Part shown: piece after piece, positions 6,561-14,426 of the stretch | How positions within the stretch are numbered: position 1 is the stretch's first letter | Layout of the letters: every line of letters begins with the position of its first letter | NCBI GenBank assembly: GCA_018334595.1 | Contig: JAGXLQ010000011.1 | Coordinates: 1-16,322, forward strand | Direction of reading: 5' to 3' | Length of the DNA: 16,322 nucleotides | Source of the DNA: Candidatus Bipolaricaulota bacterium | GTDB taxonomy: Bacteria; Bipolaricaulota; Bipolaricaulia; M55B111 | Made by a program: the position numbers and the translations under genes | Notes under the pieces: model-generated | What the model saw: the letters and a program-made list of their open reading frames with translations, nothing else | Database searches by the model: none | Told to the model about the DNA's origin: nothing

Positions 6561-7949
6561 ATGAAAGGAATATTTGGATCCTTCCGCGTTAAACTGATTG
6601 CCTCGCTATTTCTCGTAGTCCTCGTAATCCTTACGTCAATATATTTCGTTATAAACCGGACCACCGAAAGCGAGTTCAAGGATTACGTTATCAAGGGCAA
6701 TACCAACCAGATGAAGGGAATAGAGGGAAACCTAGTCGAGTACTACGAGAAGAACCAAACCTGGGATGGGGTGGGGACCCTATTCCAGGACCAGGTCTCA
6801 GACCAACTAAGGGGCAACCGTCGGGGGGTAGGAACGGGAGCCGGCGGATCACAGAACGTCGCGCTGGTGGGATTGGACCGAAATGTCATTGCTGCGTACG
6901 ATCAAGCTATAGTTGGTGAAAAGGTACCCCCGGGAGCCGTAGGCCAGGGCATACACCTAGAAGTAGGCGGGGAGAGGATAGGGACGGTCCTGGCCGGCCC
7001 GCTCCTTCACGGGGAACTCGACCAAGCAGAACAACAGTTCCTGGATACCGTCAACAGGACCATCCTTATTTCGGGGGCTATCGGGCTGGGGATCGCCCTG
7101 ATACTAGGCGGGGTGCTCTTCCGACAGCTTACCCAACCGCTAAACAAGTTAACGACGGCCACGGAGAAGATATCCTCCGGCGACCTTGACCACCGCGTGA
7201 CCATCGAATCCTACGACGAACTGGGAGAGCTGGGGGAATCGTTCAACCAGATGACCGAAAACCTGCAGGCCTCCGAGAATATCCGTCGGAGGATGATAAG
7301 TGACATCGCTCACGAGTTGAGAACTCCGTTGACGGTCCTGAGCGGCGAAATCGAAGCAATCAGGGAAGGAATATACGAGCCAACTGACGCAAAGCTCGAG
7401 GAGATACAGGAGGACTTAAACCTGCTCAACCGCTTGATAGAGGACCTACGGGAGCTCTCTCTTGCCGAAGCGGGGGAGCTCCAGTTGAACAAGGGGCGGA
7501 CCAACCTCTCCGAGTTGGTCCGCAGGGCTGTTGACAGGCTGCAAGAGATAGCGGGAGAGGAGGGAATAGAGTTGCGGGGCGAGACACCTGAGAACTTCCC
7601 CGCACTCAACCTTGACGCCGACAGGATCCTCCAGGTGCTAAACAACCTGATCAAAAACGCCATCAGGCATACGAACGAGGGGGGCGAGGTTGTAATAGAA
7701 GCCAGGGACAGGTCGGCTGACGTCCTGGTCAGCGTAGTGGACGACGGAGAGGGCATCCCTCCTGAAAAGGCAAAACACGTATTCGATAGGTTCTATCGCG
7801 CCGACAGTGCCCGCTCCGGAGACGGAGGGTCCGGCCTGGGCCTATCCATAGCGAAAGAGCTCGTCGAGGCCCATGGCGGAGAAATCTGGATAGACTCTGA
7901 AGTCGGAGCTGGCACCACGGCCAGGTTTACCCTGCCGAAGAGCGAATAG
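6561..7949 (+). CDS. Membrane sensor histidine kinase (HAMP, BaeS-like)
   Basis: A 462-aa inner-membrane kinase that would phosphorylate the preceding regulator. TM1 is about 10-32, an outside sensor loop about 33-163 has a Gly/Arg-rich stretch (RGNRRGVGTGAGG, 84-96), TM2 is about 166-188 and HAMP about 189-240. The dimerisation helix carries the phospho-accepting H251 in SDIAHELRTPL. The ATPase domain shows the N box (NNLIKNAIRHT, N366), G1 (DDGEGIP, 394-400), F box (FDRFYR, 408-413) and G2 (GGSGLGLSI, 422-430), so it looks fully active. The sensor loop has no motif I recognise, so the signal is unknown. A weak GGGTG lies close upstream of the ATG; translation is probably coupled to the regulator 6 nt before. 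Ends in TAG. Confidence 0.95.
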   Translation: MKGIFGSFRVKLIASLFLVVLVILTSIYFVINRTTESEFKDYVIKGNTNQMKGIEGNLVEYYEKNQTWDGVGTLFQDQVSDQLRGNRRGVGTGAGGSQNVALVGLDRNVIAAYDQAIVGEKVPPGAVGQGIHLEVGGERIGTVLAGPLLHGELDQAEQQFLDTVNRTILISGAIGLGIALILGGVLFRQLTQPLNKLTTATEKISSGDLDHRVTIESYDELGELGESFNQMTENLQASENIRRRMISDIAHELRTPLTVLSGEIEAIREGIYEPTDAKLEEIQEDLNLLNRLIEDLRELSLAEAGELQLNKGRTNLSELVRRAVDRLQEIAGEEGIELRGETPENFPALNLDADRILQVLNNLIKNAIRHTNEGGEVVIEARDRSADVLVSVVDDGEGIPPEKAKHVFDRFYRADSARSGDGGSGLGLSIAKELVEAHGGEIWIDSEVGAGTTARFTLPKSE

Positions 7950-8008
7950 CCTATCCTTTACCCCCCATAAATCTACGCACAACGAAGATAATTATGGCCA
8001 CGTTGACG

Positions 8009-8070
8009 GGCCGGACGGGGGAGAAAATCGCTCAGCTTAGGGACTGAGGTAAAGGGACCCGGCCACTTTA
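8009..8070 (+). terminator. GC-rich nested hairpin after the kinase gene
   Basis: GGCCGG (8009-8014) can pair with CCGGCC (8059-8064) around an inner hairpin CTCAG (8031-8035)/CTGAG (8044-8048). It is followed by ACTTTATTAA. It could terminate the kinase operon, but the lack of a T-run and the long arm spacing leave a structured RNA possible. It lies upstream of the next promoter, so it is unlikely to be a leader of the downstream genes from that promoter. The spacer 7950-8222 has no other gene. Confidence 0.35.
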
Positions 8071-8080
8071 TTAAAGATAT

Positions 8081-8109
8081 TTGATAAGCCCTCCAATAAA
8101 CTATATTAT
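8081..8109 (+). promoter_or_regulatory. Sigma70-type promoter of the methyltransferase-like operon
   Basis: TTGATA (8081-8086), a 17-nt spacer, and TATTAT (8104-8109) in a strongly A/T-rich stretch. It would give a leader of about 105 nt before ATG 8223, including an AT-rich palindrome GATTTTTAAATC near 8138-8150 and an unused ribosome site at 8167. Confidence 0.65.
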
Positions 8110-8222
8110 TACCTATAACTACTGTTCTAATGGTAATATTGATTTTTAAATCTTTTAATAAATAACGGAGGTTGGCCCACGCAATAGATTGCGGGGCGCC
8201 GACTTTCTACGAGGAAAAACAC

Positions 8223-9368
8223 ATGACCCCAAAGGAACGAGTCTTAACCGCGTTAAACTTCCAGGAGCCAGACAGGATACCTATTGACCTGGGAGGTTAC
8301 GTCACCGGTATCACCAAGGAAGCCTACAGAAACCTTTGCGACTACCTGGACATAAACGAACCCATCTCTACCCTGGACGTGGTCCAGCAGCTAACTTATC
8401 CAGATGAGGAGGTCCTCCAACCCCTGGGCGTCGACACCAGATACCTGTTTACGACCGACGGTTCTGCGGAGGAAGATAAGGTAAAAGAGACGCCGGAAGG
8501 AAAGATATACGTGGACGGTTGGGGGGTAACGAGGAAGTTATCCACCGATGGCCTCTACTTCGACATAACCGACTCCCCTCTAGCGGCCGCGTCAATCGAC
8601 GAACTGAGGAGATATCCGTTTCCGGAAGTGGCCAATCAACGGGATGATATCGCAGGCGAAGTCTCCAACTTTACACGAGCATACGGAGACTCAAACTTCG
8701 CCCTCACCACCCAGATATTCGGGAGTGTATTTGAACTCTCCTGGTATATGAGGGGGTTTGAGCAATTCTTGAAGGACCTGTACCAAAACAGGGAGGTCGC
8801 CGGCCTGCTGATGGATAAGGTCGTCGAGTACTGGTTGGACTTCTTCGAGGTGCTCTTCGATGAGGCCGGCGACCTCCTGGACGTAATCATGGTCGGGGAC
8901 GACCTGGCAATTCAACATAGCCTACTGATAAACCCGGAAATATACCGGGAACTCGTCAAGCCACGCCACCAGAGGATATACGACTACATAAAGAACAACT
9001 CCAGTGCCTTTATCTGCTACCACACCTGCGGAGCAATCAGGCCTTTGATACCTGACCTGGCGGAGATAGGCGTCGACGCGTTAAACCCCGTACAGGTCAG
9101 CGCGGCCGGTATGGACACCGGAGGACTCAAGCGGGATTTCGGAGACCTAATAACTTTCTGGGGCGGAGGCGTGGACACGCAGAGGGTCTTTCCCCAGGGA
9201 ACCACCGATGACGTCGACCGGGAAGTTAAACAAAGAATTGACGACCTGGCACCAGGGGGAGGGTTCGTTTTCAACCCCGTACACAACATCCAGGCGGACG
9301 TTCCCCCGGAGAACATCCTCAACGCATACAGGGTAGCCAGGTCTTACGGTCGGGAGGTGTACGACTAA
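8223..9368 (+). CDS. Uroporphyrinogen-decarboxylase-superfamily protein, type A (methyltransferase-like)
   Basis: A 381-aa TIM-barrel protein of the UroD/MtaA superfamily. It opens with MTPKERVLTALNFQEPDRIP, typical of this group, and lacks the N-terminal motifs of true HemE, so haem synthesis is unlikely. The metal-site region reads CYHTCGAI (H267, C269), then NPVQVSAAGMD, and near the end FNPVHNIQADVPPENI, where H354 stands where MtaA-type proteins have the second Cys. Methyl transfer between a corrinoid and a thiol or tetrahydrofolate is the family role; the substrate here is unknown. ATG 8223 (GAGGA 7 nt upstream) is preferred to the in-frame TTG at 8172, which overlaps a GGAGGT. It is closely related to the third gene of this operon. 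The next gene begins 1 nt after the TAA. Confidence 0.85.
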   Translation: MTPKERVLTALNFQEPDRIPIDLGGYVTGITKEAYRNLCDYLDINEPISTLDVVQQLTYPDEEVLQPLGVDTRYLFTTDGSAEEDKVKETPEGKIYVDGWGVTRKLSTDGLYFDITDSPLAAASIDELRRYPFPEVANQRDDIAGEVSNFTRAYGDSNFALTTQIFGSVFELSWYMRGFEQFLKDLYQNREVAGLLMDKVVEYWLDFFEVLFDEAGDLLDVIMVGDDLAIQHSLLINPEIYRELVKPRHQRIYDYIKNNSSAFICYHTCGAIRPLIPDLAEIGVDALNPVQVSAAGMDTGGLKRDFGDLITFWGGGVDTQRVFPQGTTDDVDREVKQRIDDLAPGGGFVFNPVHNIQADVPPENILNAYRVARSYGREVYD

Positions 9369-9369
9369 T

Positions 9370-10410
9370 ATGAACTCCCTGGAGTTGGTTAACAGGACTA
9401 TCAAGTTGGAACGGACCGAACGGATCCCCGTCGACCTGCACAATTTTACCGTAGCGGCAGAGGACATGGGGATGAGCTATTCTCGGATATTCCACTCTGG
9501 CGACCTTATGGCGGAGGCTCAGGTACGGCAGTGGGAGAAATACGGACATGACATGCTGCTATTGGAAAACGGAACCGCCGCGCTGGCGGAGGCCATGGGC
9601 TGTGATGTCGTCTATCCGGACGACAACCCACCACGGTTGAAAGGTCCGGGAATCAGGAAGTTGTCCGACATCTACTCCTTACCTGTTCCCGACCCGACCG
9701 AGGATGGGACCCTCCCCGAGCTCCTCAAGGCGACTAGCCTGGTGAAGGAGGAACTGGACGAACAGTTCGTCATGGGACGGGGGGACCAGGGGCCGTTTAG
9801 CCTCGCCTCCATGGTCCTGGGCATGGAGAGATTTCTCATGGAGTTGAGCAAGGGGGAGAACTTAAGGGAGATAAACGACCTGTTGGACCACTGTACGGAG
9901 GTCATAAAGACCTACATCGAAGCCCAGTTCGACGCGGGGGCTGACGGGAGCTCCATCGGTGACTCGATTGCCGGCCCCGACGTCTGTAACCCCAGGCATT
10001 ACTACGAGTTCGGCTTACCCTACGAAAAGAAACTCTTCTCCTCCTTACAGAAGTCTCGGGGTCACCCGGTATCCCTGCACATCTGTGGCGACGCAACCGA
10101 TATAGTCGGAGATATGATCGATACGGGAGCGGACATCCTGGAGCTCGACTACAAGATCGACATGAAAAAGGTCAGAAGACTCGTAGATAACCGCGTGTCG
10201 TTCCTGGGGCCACTGGACCCGGTACTGTTCAGCAAGGGTACTCCCGACGAGATATACGACAGGACGGTAGAATTGCTCTCGATCTGGGGAGATCACGACG
10301 GGATGATCTTCGGCCCTGGTTGTGCCATGAACGCGAACACCCCCGGGGAAAACATCAAGGCTATGATTGGCGCCGTACGAGACTACCGGACGGGCGGGGG
10401 TGGAGAATAG
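9370..10410 (+). CDS. MtaA/CmuA-like methylcorrinoid methyltransferase, type B
   Basis: A 346-aa UroD-superfamily protein with an intact zinc site of the MtaA kind: H237 and C239 in SLHICGDATDIV, and C318 in FGPGCAMNANTPGENIKAM, close to the positions reported for Methanosarcina MtaA (His, Cys, Cys). Such enzymes activate a thiol or accept the methyl group of a methylcorrinoid and pass it to coenzyme M or tetrahydrofolate. GPLDPVLFSKGTPDEI is shared with the minus-strand type B gene at 11573. GGGAGGTG (9352-9359) inside the previous gene's end provides the ribosome site, 10 nt before the ATG, so the two are translationally linked. The acceptor cannot be told from the sequence. No corrinoid-binding protein is nearby in the window. 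Ends in TAG. Confidence 0.87.
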   Translation: MNSLELVNRTIKLERTERIPVDLHNFTVAAEDMGMSYSRIFHSGDLMAEAQVRQWEKYGHDMLLLENGTAALAEAMGCDVVYPDDNPPRLKGPGIRKLSDIYSLPVPDPTEDGTLPELLKATSLVKEELDEQFVMGRGDQGPFSLASMVLGMERFLMELSKGENLREINDLLDHCTEVIKTYIEAQFDAGADGSSIGDSIAGPDVCNPRHYYEFGLPYEKKLFSSLQKSRGHPVSLHICGDATDIVGDMIDTGADILELDYKIDMKKVRRLVDNRVSFLGPLDPVLFSKGTPDEIYDRTVELLSIWGDHDGMIFGPGCAMNANTPGENIKAMIGAVRDYRTGGGGE

Positions 10411-10412
10411 AG

Positions 10413-11576
10413 GTGGAACCGAGAGAACGCGTACTTACGTCCCTACACCACGAAGAGCCGGATAGGGTGCCCCGTGATATCGGGAGCCTGCCGGTTACCG
10501 GCATACATGCCGAAGCATATAGTAAATACTTGAAGGAATATAAGGACGGAGAGCTCGATCCAAACCAGGTAGAGATTGAAGACGTCATCCAACAGCTGGC
10601 GAGGGTCGACGACAGGATACTCGAAGAGTGGAAGGTCGACACTCGAGGGGTCTGGGCCAACCCAGGTAGCGACTGGGAGTTAGGCATCGACGAGGACCAA
10701 AGCCACTACAGATTTATCGACGAGTGGGGTATCACCTGGGGGATGCCCAAGCGGAGCGGTTACTATTACGACATCCGCGACAACCCCCTCTCCGGAGAGA
10801 TTGAACGGGAAGACATCCTTGACTATCCCTGGCCGGACCCGGCCGATACCTACCGCGTCGCAGGGATAGCGGAGCGCGTAGACAGGATAAACGCGGAGAG
10901 AAGATACTTTATCTCGATGACGGGCCTGGGGCCTGGCATATACGAGCTATCGCAGTGGATGAGGGGTTACAAGGATTTATGGATAGATTTCCTCAAGCGA
11001 GGGGAGCTCGCCCACGCCATGATGAGGAAGATTACGGACCTGAAACTGGAGTTCTGGGAGATGGCCCTCTCCGAGGTCGGCCATCTCGTCGACACAGTCT
11101 ATATGGCCGACGACATCGGCAACCAGAACAACCTGCAGATTTCGCTTGAGACCTACAGGGAGTTCATTAAACCCTACCAGACGGAGGTATTCCACTTCAT
11201 CAAGGACAACTCGCCCGGCGAAATATGTCTGTTCTACCATTCAGACGGAGCAATTGCCGGGGCCATACCTGATCTGCTGGAGGCCGGAATCGAGGCCCTT
11301 AACCCCGTTCAGGTGAGCGCGGCGGGCATGGACCCGGGTAGGTTAAACGCCGAGTTTGGCGACAGACTTACTTTTTGGGGGGCGGGAGCGAACCCTCACG
11401 GCACCCTGAGAAATGGTAGCCTGACGGAGTTAGACGAGGAAATAAAATCCCGGAACGATATTTTCGCCCCCGGTGGAGGCTGGGTATTCGCCCCGATTCA
11501 TAATTTACAACCCGACGTCACCCCGGAAAAGATCCAGACTATAATCGAGGCAATGGACAAATACGGGGGGTATTAG
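10413..11576 (+). CDS. Uroporphyrinogen-decarboxylase-superfamily protein, type A, altered metal site
   Basis: 387 aa, paralogue of the first gene in the operon. They share the opening (EPRERVLTSLHHEEPDRVP), the MRGY/MRGF helix, ALNPVQVSAAGMD, the TFWG strand and the closing PIHNLQPDVTPEKI. Here the expected Cys after the metal-site His is Asp (FYHSDGAI, H276 and D278) and the C-terminal ligand position is H363, so no Cys ligand remains. It may bind another metal, act without one, or be a partner subunit. GTG 10413 is chosen because translation from it gives the family's standard N-terminus and GGAG lies 7 nt upstream; the longer frame from 10320 overlaps the previous gene. It starts 2 nt after that gene's stop and ends in TAG within the stop region of the convergent gene. 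Confidence 0.85.
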   Translation: MEPRERVLTSLHHEEPDRVPRDIGSLPVTGIHAEAYSKYLKEYKDGELDPNQVEIEDVIQQLARVDDRILEEWKVDTRGVWANPGSDWELGIDEDQSHYRFIDEWGITWGMPKRSGYYYDIRDNPLSGEIEREDILDYPWPDPADTYRVAGIAERVDRINAERRYFISMTGLGPGIYELSQWMRGYKDLWIDFLKRGELAHAMMRKITDLKLEFWEMALSEVGHLVDTVYMADDIGNQNNLQISLETYREFIKPYQTEVFHFIKDNSPGEICLFYHSDGAIAGAIPDLLEAGIEALNPVQVSAAGMDPGRLNAEFGDRLTFWGAGANPHGTLRNGSLTELDEEIKSRNDIFAPGGGWVFAPIHNLQPDVTPEKIQTIIEAMDKYGGY

Positions 11577-12574
11577 CGATAGCCGGTGGAGGACTTCCCG
11601 ACCTCGACCATCGCCCGGACGTTCTCGTCCCTGGAATCAGGCGGTATTTCGCACCCAGCACTGAGGATGAAGGAGCCGTTCTGGCCCGCCCTCTCAATGC
11701 ATTCAGTCGACAGTTCCTTTATCCGCTCCGGGCTCTCCTTGACGAACAGGACCGGGTCGACGTTTCCCCTGATTATCTTCTCCTCACCGAGCACCCTCCG
11801 GGCCTTCCTCAAATCCAGCTCCCGGTCGAGATCGACTATATCCGCCTCACAGTCCCTCAATACCGATAACTGGTGGGTTGTATCCCCGCAGACGTGGTAG
11901 AGGGTAGGGACCGTAATAGTCCGAAAGATGTCCTTCGTGTACTCAACGCTTAACTCGAAACTCTCAGTAGAGACCTGCGATGCGAGGGAGTCCCCGGCGC
12001 CGATGATGTCCGCTCCAGCCTCGACCTGGGCGCCGGCGAACCTCCTGTCGAACTCCGCCGAGAACTCGAAGAGGTTCTCCAGAAAACCTCTATCCGTGTA
12101 GAAGGCCTTTAGGGCGTTAGTGGGGCCAAGGACCGAACTGGCGTCTGACAGAGCTCCCTCAATCCACCCAATGACCGTTATCCGGGGGTCATATTCCTTG
12201 ATGAGCCTTATTGCCTCAATTCGCTGGACACAACGGGGAAACTCCCTCGGCTCCGGGACCTCCAGGCCCGCCAGGTCTTTCGGTCCTTTTATGGGCGGTT
12301 CCCGCACTACCGGCACGCCGTCCTCGGGGAAAAAGAGATCTCCTCCCAGGGCATCCGCAAGACGGTGGGCGTCGCTCGATACGTTAACCGCGTCGTAATC
12401 GAACGCCTCGAGACATCGAATCTGCGATTCGGCCATGGCTTCCGGGTCGGTACAGTAATCCCGGTAATGAATTCCGGCTATCTTCGCCGCGTACTGCATG
12501 ACGAAGGGGATAACGGGTACCCGGGGAAGTTTAATCCCGTCAAAAATCTGAAACAACTCCTCTACCTGAAACAA
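11573..12574 (-). CDS. MtaA-like methylcorrinoid methyltransferase, type B, last gene of the ABC importer operon
   Basis: 333 aa with an intact MtaA-type zinc site: H227 and C229 in LYHVCGDTTHQ and C308 in ILSAGCEIPPDSRDENVRAM. It resembles the plus-strand type B gene (GNVDPVLFVKESPERIKEL). Gene order places it downstream of the importer ATPase on the same strand, with a 60-nt gap, which ties the methyltransferases to the transporter. The start is uncertain: no ATG or GTG occurs before M26. TTG 12574 and TTG 12556 are possible, each beginning a copy of the repeated TTGTTTCAG (an 18-nt periodicity giving FQVEELFQI), and only a weak AGGGGG lies upstream. Its TAA overlaps the TAG of the convergent type A gene. 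Confidence 0.85.
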   Translation of the reverse strand: MFQVEELFQIFDGIKLPRVPVIPFVMQYAAKIAGIHYRDYCTDPEAMAESQIRCLEAFDYDAVNVSSDAHRLADALGGDLFFPEDGVPVVREPPIKGPKDLAGLEVPEPREFPRCVQRIEAIRLIKEYDPRITVIGWIEGALSDASSVLGPTNALKAFYTDRGFLENLFEFSAEFDRRFAGAQVEAGADIIGAGDSLASQVSTESFELSVEYTKDIFRTITVPTLYHVCGDTTHQLSVLRDCEADIVDLDRELDLRKARRVLGEEKIIRGNVDPVLFVKESPERIKELSTECIERAGQNGSFILSAGCEIPPDSRDENVRAMVEVGKSSTGYR

Positions 12575-12634
12575 GGGCGGCCCCCTGCAAAAAAGACCGT
12601 TTCTGGAAACAACGGGGGCAGGAGGATGTCGGAG

Positions 12635-13387
12635 CTATGCATTAAGCACCTCAATCCCGGTAATCATCTCCTCGATCTCTTCCATGGTGGTCTCCTCCTT
12701 GGTCAGGTCCCCGACCTTCTTTCCGTCCCTGAGGACAACTATTCTGTCCGCGACCTGATAGATATGCCTGATGTTATGCGTGATGAATATGCTGGAGTGG
12801 CCCCTTTCCTTGGTCTCCATCACGAAGCTGAGGACGTTCCGTGACTCCTCAACCCCCAGGTTGTTAGTCGGTTCATCCAGGATGATTAGCTTTGCCCGGA
12901 AGAACATCCCCCTGGCGATGGCGATCGATTGCCTCTGGCCGCCGGAGAGGTTGTTCACCTTGGCACTGGGGTCGATAGTAGTCAGTCCAACCTGTTGTAA
13001 GAGCTTAACCGCCTGTTCGTCCATGTACTGCTTATCCAGGCTGGGCAATAGGGCGTTTTTCTTGAGCGGTTCCCTGCCCAGGAAGAGATTTCTCGCTACG
13101 GATAGTTGGCCGACCAGAGCGGCGTCCTGATAGACGGTCTCTATACCCGCTTTGATGCCGTCGTTGGTTCCCTGGAAGCTGACCCTCTCTTCCTCAAACC
13201 AAATCTTTCCCGAAGTGGGACTGAGGGCGCCGGAAAGAATCTTTATCAAGGTGGATTTCCCGGCCCCGTTGTCGCCTACAAGCCCAACTATCTCCTTGTT
13301 GTGGACCTCCATGTCCACGCCCTTGAGCGCCTGGACCTTGCCAAAGCTCTTGACTATGTCCTCCATCCTTACAAGCTCTTCTGTCAT
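12635..13387 (-). CDS. Sugar-type ABC importer ATPase, single domain
   Basis: A 250-aa cytoplasmic ATPase that would power the importer. Seen: Walker A GDNGAGKST (38-46), Q-loop Q87 in TVYQDAAL, signature LSGGQRQ (147-153), Walker B LIILDEPT (167-174) and H-loop H204 in FITHN. It is closest to the CUT2 (RbsA/XylG) group, but it has one nucleotide-binding domain rather than the usual fused two (about 500 aa), like FrcA. It would therefore work as a homodimer. The ATG is 1 nt past the permease TGA, with GGGGTGAG as ribosome site, so the two are coupled. Ends in TAG. Confidence 0.95.
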   Translation of the reverse strand: MTEELVRMEDIVKSFGKVQALKGVDMEVHNKEIVGLVGDNGAGKSTLIKILSGALSPTSGKIWFEEERVSFQGTNDGIKAGIETVYQDAALVGQLSVARNLFLGREPLKKNALLPSLDKQYMDEQAVKLLQQVGLTTIDPSAKVNNLSGGQRQSIAIARGMFFRAKLIILDEPTNNLGVEESRNVLSFVMETKERGHSSIFITHNIRHIYQVADRIVVLRDGKKVGDLTKEETTMEEIEEMITGIEVLNA

Positions 13388-13388
13388 G

Positions 13389-14375
13389 TCAGCTCACCCC
13401 GCCACTTTGTTTTTCCAGATAGGCGTGTATACCCATCATAGCGAGGATCGTCAGGCCGACGAATATGTTGTACGCCAGGCCTGGAACTCCCACAACTACG
13501 ATACCATTTCTGATCGTCCTCAACAACAACACGCCGAGAACCGTACCCAGTATCGTCCCCCTCCCCCCGAAAAGAGAGGTGCCTCCGATCACCGTCATCG
13601 CAATAACTTCGAGCTCGTACCCCGTTCCGGACACTGGATAGGCAGATCTAATACGAAAGGCGTCGATGACCCCCGCAAAACCGGCCAGCACCGCCGTTAT
13701 TACGAACAGAATTATTTTTACCCTGTCCGTCTTTATCCCCCTGGCCCTGGCGGCGTCCTCGTTTCCGCCCGTAGCCATTATCCAGTTACCAAACCTCGTA
13801 TGGTTGAGAACGTAGTAACCAACCGCTACCAGGGCAAGAAACCAGAAGAGTGAGACCACTATTTGAAAAAAACTGTCTGGAAACCCAATCTTGTAGGCCA
13901 GGGCGGTCTTAATCGGGGATCGCGTCTGCCATGATGACTGTGGAAAGCCGTTTGAGATATACAGCCCACTTCCCCTGACGACCAGCTGCATGCCAATGGT
14001 GACAAGAAAAGAGGAGATACCCACCTTGGTGACAAGAATACCGTTGGTAAACCCAATTAGCGCGGCAATAGCCATCACCACGAAGAAGGCAAGCTCGATG
14101 CTCATGATGCCTTCGTTCCTTAGGATAAACATTAGGACCGGAGTAAAACCGAACAGGGCTCCCACGGACAGGTCAAATTCTCCACCGGTTAACAGCAAGG
14201 TCATGCCCAGGGCGATAATTCCAATCTCAGGGATAAAGCCAAGCATGTTGCTCAGGTTCAACACGGATAGAAAAGCTGGGTTCATCACATAGAAGAGGGC
14301 CCCCAGAATAATCAGAAGCAAGAGGGGGCCGAGCTCCCTGTGAGCGGCAAATTTTTCAATTACTTTGTCTGTCAT
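13389..14375 (-). CDS. Sugar-type ABC importer permease (RbsC family)
   Basis: A 328-aa inner-membrane permease with about eight to ten hydrophobic segments. Hallmarks of the RbsC/CUT2 family are GGEFDLSVGA (64-73), GGNEDAARARGI (203-214, the cytoplasmic loop that contacts the ATPase) and AMTVIGGTSLFGGRGT near 259-274. It would form a homodimeric channel with the ATPase encoded next. ATG 14375 has GAGG about 9 nt upstream. The substrate cannot be deduced from the permease. It lies downstream of the binding-protein gene, separated by about 100 nt that hold a strong hairpin. Confidence 0.95.
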   Translation of the reverse strand: MTDKVIEKFAAHRELGPLLLLIILGALFYVMNPAFLSVLNLSNMLGFIPEIGIIALGMTLLLTGGEFDLSVGALFGFTPVLMFILRNEGIMSIELAFFVVMAIAALIGFTNGILVTKVGISSFLVTIGMQLVVRGSGLYISNGFPQSSWQTRSPIKTALAYKIGFPDSFFQIVVSLFWFLALVAVGYYVLNHTRFGNWIMATGGNEDAARARGIKTDRVKIILFVITAVLAGFAGVIDAFRIRSAYPVSGTGYELEVIAMTVIGGTSLFGGRGTILGTVLGVLLLRTIRNGIVVVGVPGLAYNIFVGLTILAMMGIHAYLEKQSGGVS

Positions 14376-14426
14376 TTGATCAACCTCTGCTCCTTGAACC
14401 TAGTTCTTGGTCGTTTCTAACTGCTC

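Noticed and set aside
7998..8070. Cobalamin riboswitch before the methyltransferase operon
   Set aside because: A GGCCACTTT and GC-rich arms were suggestive, but the conserved AGxCAGGAGACC-like core is absent and the candidate promoter lies downstream of it.
8223..11576. True uroporphyrinogen decarboxylase (hemE) for haem synthesis
   Set aside because: Several tandem paralogues, HxC-type metal sites, absent HemE N-terminal motifs and no other haem genes point to the methyltransferase branch.
12635..12637. TAG of the ATPase gene as an amber (pyrrolysine) read-through into the in-frame methyltransferase
   Set aside because: The frame is open across the gap, but TAG is an ordinary stop here: it also ends the peroxiredoxin, response regulator, kinase and two of the methyltransferase-like genes. 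The ATPase is full length for a single domain.
13152..13853. 233-codon plus frame antisense to the ATPase and permease genes
   Set aside because: It is a shadow of two well-supported minus-strand genes, with no ribosome site or recognisable domain.
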